The position numbers and the translations under genes are program-made. This document shows positions 60,203 through 64,000 of a DNA stretch of 64,000 nucleotides, one piece after another. Every line of letters begins with the position of its first letter. The stretch's first letter is position 1. The stretch spans positions 1 through 64,000 of the forward strand of contig JANQYF010000022.1 in assembly GCA_030729045.1 (NCBI GenBank). Reading direction: 5' to 3'. This stretch comes from Ilumatobacteraceae bacterium (GTDB lineage Bacteria > Actinomycetota > Acidimicrobiia > Acidimicrobiales > Ilumatobacteraceae). Below the pieces are notes generated by a model. It made no database searches, was not told the DNA's origin, and saw only the letters and a list, made by a program, of their open reading frames with translations.

Positions 60203-61315
60203 ATGATCACTTCCTTTGACGACTACCCAATTCATCAGACGTCTGAACCAATCGCACATACAGAGTCAGGCGATCCAGGAGCCTATGACCGATATTTCTT
60301 CAACGGGTATTCACGAGATGGAAAGCTCTTCTTTGCCGCCGCGATGGGTCTGTATCCGAATCGACACGTAATTGATGCTTCGTTCAGCGTCGTACGAGAC
60401 GGAGAACAGATCAATGTGCATTCTTCAGGTCGCGCACCTTTTGATCGCATGCAATGTAACGAAGTCGGACCAATCAAAGTCGATGTCGTCGTCCCAATGA
60501 AACAACATCACATCACGATTGATTCACCTGAACATGGCATCCGTGCTCATATTCGTTTCGAAGCATCATCTTTGCCGTACGAAGAACCACCGTTTCTTGT
60601 ACGCGCGGGAAACAGAAAAGTCATGAGTTACACCAGGCTCACCCAACTAGGAACATGGACCGGCTGGATTGAAGTGGATGGCGTTCGGACTGAACTCATT
60701 CCAGGAGACATCGTTGGCTCTCGCGACAGATCTTGGGGAATACGTGGCGTTGGTGAACGAATTCAACTTGGTGCACCGCAAAATACTCCGCCCCAGTTCT
60801 ACTGGCTATGGGCCCCCGTCTGGTTCGACGGATTCGGCACCGTATTCGATGTCAATGAATATTCCGACGGCCAAAGGTGGCACGAGTCAGGTGCAATGTT
60901 GATCGGTTCCGACACCATCAAACACGCCAACTCTGTGACGTATGAATACTCCTGGGAACACGGGACTCGACGTGCTGAACAGTTTGCTTTGAAGTATCAG
61001 TTTGCAAAGGACTCTGCCGATCTGGTTTTCACTCCGCTAGTCCATTTTCAGATGAACGGACTCGGCTACCTGCATCCAGAATGGAATCACGGGAACTGGA
61101 AAGGTGAATCCGTAACAGGTGGAGACAGATACACAGTTCCGGTGGAAGAACCCTTGCTGATGCACAATCTTCACACACAAACACTGAGTTCCGTCTCTTG
61201 CACACTGTCTGACGGAAGCGTGCATCAAGGAATTGGGATTCTTGAAACTCTTGTACTTGGCGCTCACGAACCGTCAGGCTTCACGGGAATGAGTGATGGG
61301 TTTTCAAAGCCTTAG
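60203..61315 (+). CDS. Hypothetical 370-residue beta-rich protein
   Basis: No family named with certainty. The sequence is beta-rich and Trp-rich, with SRDRSWGIRGVG, FYWLWAPVWFDGFG and a two-lobed layout that recalls CrtC/AttH-type lipocalin-like hydratases; that is a weak likeness. No signal peptide and no membrane helix. Convergent with the SDR, sharing TTAG (61312-61315). Could act on a lipid or terpenoid. Confidence 0.6.
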   Translation: MITSFDDYPIHQTSEPIAHTESGDPGAYDRYFFNGYSRDGKLFFAAAMGLYPNRHVIDASFSVVRDGEQINVHSSGRAPFDRMQCNEVGPIKVDVVVPMKQHHITIDSPEHGIRAHIRFEASSLPYEEPPFLVRAGNRKVMSYTRLTQLGTWTGWIEVDGVRTELIPGDIVGSRDRSWGIRGVGERIQLGAPQNTPPQFYWLWAPVWFDGFGTVFDVNEYSDGQRWHESGAMLIGSDTIKHANSVTYEYSWEHGTRRAEQFALKYQFAKDSADLVFTPLVHFQMNGLGYLHPEWNHGNWKGESVTGGDRYTVPVEEPLLMHNLHTQTLSSVSCTLSDGSVHQGIGILETLVLGAHEPSGFTGMSDGFSKP

Positions 61316-62103
61316 CCGTGCTTGACGGACATTGCTCCGTCTACAACTACTGCAGTACCGTTTACGAACGATGATGCAGGCAAGCACAGATTCAAAGTCA
61401 TGTGCGCAACTTCTTCAGGAGTTCCATAACGTCGAAGTGGAACTTTTCTTCTTGCGTACTTTTCTTTTGCTTCATCGTTAATACCTGCAGTCATGGCCGT
61501 ATCAATGGGTCCGGGACATACAGCATTGACGGTGATGTTGTGGCGCCCAAGTTCTACGGCGAAACTTTTCGTGAGTCCAATGACCGCGTGCTTTGATGCC
61601 GTATAGGCGGACAGGCCCCCCGTCGCAACTATCGCTTCTGTGGACGCGATGTTCACCACCCGACCGCCATTTGGCGCCTTCTGCAAGTACGGAAGAGCCG
61701 CGCGAATCAGATGGGCATGGGCGGAAACATTGATTGCGATTGTCTGATCCCAATTGTTTGCAAAGGACTCGTCATCAGAGAAAACTGACGAGACCAAACT
61801 GACGCCAGCGTTGTTCACGAGCACATCAATTCCACCCCAGGCTTCCACAACGCTACGAATGATCTCTGCACGGTCTGGAGCATGCGAAACGTCTCCGCTG
61901 CACCCACGGGCCGCATCAGCACCATGGGCCCCGACAATTTCTTGGACCACTTCTTGAACACGCTCTGAATCCCGGTCAACAACCAGCACATGAGCCCCCT
62001 CATCGGCAAACAAATGCGCTGTAGCTCTTCCCATGCCACTCCCAGCCCCAGTAACTACAACCCTTGCGCCTTTGACGCTCCTCGACAATGTGCTCAGTCT
62101 CAT
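61312..62103 (-). CDS. Short-chain dehydrogenase/reductase
   Basis: 263 residues. VVTGAGSGMGRAT glycine motif, NNAG near 95, catalytic YTASKHAVIG, and CPGPIDTAM after it. Closer to FabG and general alcohol dehydrogenases; substrate unknown. GGGGAG precedes the ATG 62103 by about 6 bases. The first gene of its unit as far as I see. Confidence 0.9.
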   Translation of the reverse strand: MRLSTLSRSVKGARVVVTGAGSGMGRATAHLFADEGAHVLVVDRDSERVQEVVQEIVGAHGADAARGCSGDVSHAPDRAEIIRSVVEAWGGIDVLVNNAGVSLVSSVFSDDESFANNWDQTIAINVSAHAHLIRAALPYLQKAPNGGRVVNIASTEAIVATGGLSAYTASKHAVIGLTKSFAVELGRHNITVNAVCPGPIDTAMTAGINDEAKEKYARRKVPLRRYGTPEEVAHMTLNLCLPASSFVNGTAVVVDGAMSVKHG

Positions 62104-62212
62104 AAAACTCCCCTGTTTCGCCTAAACGCGCTGAAGACCATGTTCTCACAGCATTTCGTCCCGATTTTGGTTCTTGAAGCCTTGATTCCCACCACTCCGT
62201 GTGATTGCTTCA

Positions 62213-62231
62213 TCACAGATATCACTCACAG
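62213..62231. repeat. Direct repeats upstream of the M23 peptidase gene
   Basis: TCACAG occurs at 62213-62218 and 62226-62231, a period of 13 bases. An inverted copy CTGTGA follows at about 62250-62256. The 218-base gap 62104-62321 also holds a hairpin GATCC-CTATTGC-GGATC (62286-62302) and a TATATAA stretch. The repeats might be a regulator site, as MtrA-type direct repeats are near cell-wall genes in mycobacteria; this is inference. Confidence 0.35.
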
Positions 62232-62321
62232 TGGTTATATAAACATTTTCTGTGAGAAATTCCTCAAGTTCTGCTCAAACCTGCCGATCCCTATTGCGGA
62301 TCAAAAACAGGGAGCAGACAC

Positions 62322-63716
62322 ATGTCTCACAACCACACACATTTCGTACGTCGCATCATCATCGCAACAGCAGTTGTTTCGATGGGTCTCGTAATCGCAC
62401 CATCAGGCGCCAGCGCATCAACCGGCGTCATTGCTGCATCTTCTACTTCAGCAAAGACAGCCCCTGGTCAGCCTGCATTTGGCGACAAGGGACCACATGT
62501 AGCCGCAGTTCAGAAAGCAATCATGCGCAATGGCTTCACGTTGAAGGGCGGAGCAACTGGGGTTTTCAATAAGTCGACACAACGCGCACTGAAGAACTTC
62601 CAAAAGGTTGTCGGACTCAAGGCAACAGGCGTTGTTGACAATGCCACAGCGAAAGTTCTCAAAGTTGCAGCAGCAACGACAACAACAGTTCAGGCCACCA
62701 CCACAACTGTTGCACCAACCACAACTACCACTCCTGCCGTTGTGTATCCCTTCACAACTTCGACACTTCCAGTTCGTGGAGCCAAAGGTGATGCGGTTGT
62801 TGCAGTGCAAAAGGCACTCAAAGCTGCTGGTCTCGTAGTTAAGGGTGGTATCGATGGTGCGTTCGGATCAGGAACAACAGCAACTATCGCAACATTTCAG
62901 ACAAACAAGGGCTTAGCTGCCAGCGGTGTTCTCGACATCCCTACAGCAGTTGCTCTTGCTCTGATCGCACCAGTTGCGGCTCCAGCACCTGCCCCTGCAG
63001 TTGCACCAGCAACAGTGAGCGTTGCAAGTACCACAACACTTATTGACCCTTCAGCACTTCCAGTACGCGGAAACCGTGGTGACAGTGTTCGTGCACTCCA
63101 GACAGCACTAATCAATGCCGGTGTTGAAGTTAAGGGTGGCGCTGACGGAGTTTTCGGCGGAGCAACGTTTGTTGCGCTTCAGAAGTACCAAACAGCTAAT
63201 GCTCTTACCGTTACAGGAACCTTGACAACACAGACTGCAGTAAAGCTTGGTCTTGTCGCTACTCCAGCTGTAGCTATCTCGGTATTCCCTGTACAAGGCC
63301 TATGCAGCTACGAGAACACCTGGCACGCACCTCGCGGCAAAGATCGTAAGCACCTCGGAGTTGACATCATTGCTAAAGAAGGAAACCTTCTCTACGCAGT
63401 TGCAGACGGAACAATTACAAAGCTATATACAGAAGCGTCAGACAAGCTTGCCGGTAATGGTGTACGTCTTACTATGGCTGATGGGACTTACTTCTTCTAC
63501 GGTCATATGCAGAAGATTGCTGACGGAATTACAATTGGTACCAAGGTAAAAGCGGGACAAGTTGTCGGTTACCTCGGAAAAACCGGTGGGACCACCACCC
63601 CGCACCTTCACCTCGAAGTTCATCCACTGGGTGGCGCCGCAATCGACCCAACACCAATCGTTGCTGCAGTCGATGCGTGCAGCGTCACAACTCCGCTGCC
63701 AGTACCAGCAGCATAA
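62322..63716 (+). CDS. Secreted peptidoglycan-binding M23 metallopeptidase
   Basis: 464 residues. Signal peptide of about 33 residues ending in SGASAS. Three PG_binding_1 repeats (residues about 45-112, 150-215 and 245-310), separated by Thr- and Ala/Pro-rich linkers. Then a LytM domain with HLGVD (zinc His and Asp), GHMQKIADG (His) and HLHLEV (HxH). All zinc ligands present, so probably an active cell-wall endopeptidase. GGGAG lies about 8 bases before ATG 62322. Confidence 0.93.
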   Translation: MSHNHTHFVRRIIIATAVVSMGLVIAPSGASASTGVIAASSTSAKTAPGQPAFGDKGPHVAAVQKAIMRNGFTLKGGATGVFNKSTQRALKNFQKVVGLKATGVVDNATAKVLKVAAATTTTVQATTTTVAPTTTTTPAVVYPFTTSTLPVRGAKGDAVVAVQKALKAAGLVVKGGIDGAFGSGTTATIATFQTNKGLAASGVLDIPTAVALALIAPVAAPAPAPAVAPATVSVASTTTLIDPSALPVRGNRGDSVRALQTALINAGVEVKGGADGVFGGATFVALQKYQTANALTVTGTLTTQTAVKLGLVATPAVAISVFPVQGLCSYENTWHAPRGKDRKHLGVDIIAKEGNLLYAVADGTITKLYTEASDKLAGNGVRLTMADGTYFFYGHMQKIADGITIGTKVKAGQVVGYLGKTGGTTTPHLHLEVHPLGGAAIDPTPIVAAVDACSVTTPLPVPAA

Positions 63717-63728
63717 AAGAATCGTCTT

Positions 63729-63772
63729 CGCTCTCTTTCCTGTCACACGATCCAGTGACGAGAAAGAGGGCG
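63729..63772. terminator. Long imperfect hairpin after the M23 gene
   Basis: CGCTCTCTTTCCTGTCAC pairs with GTGACGAGAAAGAGGGCG around an 8-base loop, with two mismatches or bulges. It sits between the convergent M23 and methyltransferase stops. No T-run on the plus side; may serve as a shared structural terminator. Confidence 0.45.
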
Positions 63773-63785
63773 TTGATGTATTCCC

Positions 63786-64000
63786 CTACGGGCGTACTTC
63801 GTAGAAGGCGTTCACCGAATGATCGACATCAAGTTTCTTGAATTGCGTGAATCCGGCATCGCGAGCCATTGCCTCAGCACGCACAGCCGACAACCCCAAC
63901 GTTCCGAGCCCTTCTCCGCCGGCTTCCGACATTGCAGAAGACATGCAACTAAGGACGCTGATTCCGTAGAGCAAAGATGCCATCGGATTCTTCGTGACAT
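63786..64000 (-). CDS. SAM-dependent methyltransferase (C-terminal part; 5' end beyond window)
   Basis: 71 codons read on the minus strand with no start in the window. The peptide MSEAGGEGLGTLGLS...RDAGFTQFKKLDVDHSVNAFYEVRP is the typical C-terminus of a large class of actinobacterial class I methyltransferases. The SAM-binding motifs lie outside the window, so the exact substrate is unknown. The end is solid; the beginning is missing. Confidence 0.75.
   Translation of the reverse strand, partial: VTKNPMASLLYGISVLSCMSSAMSEAGGEGLGTLGLSAVRAEAMARDAGFTQFKKLDVDHSVNAFYEVRP

Noticed and set aside
1-64000. Insertion sequences, CRISPR arrays, toxin-antitoxin or defence islands
   Set aside because: No transposase, repeat-spacer pattern, cas, restriction or toxin-like genes were seen; nearly all sequence is explained by housekeeping genes on both strands.

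Overview
The window looks like chromosomal DNA of a streamlined, mid-GC actinobacterium, most likely of the class Acidimicrobiia; this placement is inference from gene content and order. Seen directly: a WhiB protein, the order gcvH - FHA protein - MerR - DUF151 - MerR known from mycobacteria (Rv1826 to Rv1830), helY next to tatC and a TatA/B protein, TrmI, a GuaB1-type enzyme, many GTG starts, and very dense packing. The largest gaps are about 240 and 220 bases. I see no insertion sequence, prophage, CRISPR array or region of foreign base composition. The only RNA gene I can support is one tRNA-Pro, and one tandem glycine riboswitch is clear.

Layout. 1-6 kb: ispH (3' end cut by the window), a PDZ/radical-SAM DUF512 protein overlapping der, a zinc-ribbon membrane protein, tRNA-Pro, SRAP peptidase, HIT hydrolase and an SDR. 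6-14 kb: a CDP-alcohol phosphatidyltransferase, then gcvH, a zinc-ribbon FHA (GarA-like) protein, MerR, DUF151 nuclease, MerR and gcvT. Facing them is riboswitch-controlled gcvP with a coupled 139-residue helical protein. 14-22 kb: two more PLP enzymes (a decarboxylase/lyase and a threonine aldolase), a zinc-finger protein, WhiB, PrmA, gamma carbonic anhydrase, a highly charged unknown protein, enoyl-CoA hydratase, GNAT and small proteins. 22-38 kb, mostly on the minus strand: a double-length ThyX-like protein, M20 amidohydrolase, zinc alcohol dehydrogenase, a DAGK C-terminal-domain protein, helY-tatC-tatB, signal peptidase, ferredoxin, trmI with three small membrane or basic proteins, a D-Ala-D-Ala carboxypeptidase, an NDP-forming acyl-CoA synthetase and an alpha/beta hydrolase.

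38-64 kb: a TetR/desaturase pair with a palindromic operator, nagA, transketolase-transaldolase-LOG, a cysteine-rich protein, typA, RNase D/rhodanese/MobA, hydrolases, an M18 aminopeptidase, guaB1-cmk-plsC, tsaC, a J-domain protein, enoyl-CoA hydratase, heme A synthase, an unknown 370-residue protein, an SDR, and a secreted three-repeat peptidoglycan-binding M23 peptidase. The last gene is a methyltransferase cut by the right edge.

Two window-wide patterns emerged. First, at 22 gene starts a TANNNT hexamer lies exactly 6 or 7 bases upstream of ATG/GTG, the geometry of leaderless transcripts; this also decides several starts. Second, six convergent pairs share a four-base YTAR stop overlap. 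The most unusual protein is the tandem ThyX, whose two halves carry complementary remnants of the ThyX signature motif. Functionally, the glycine genes form one neighbourhood: threonine aldolase can make glycine, GcvP/H/T degrade it, and the glycine riboswitch and FHA/MerR regulators sit among them.
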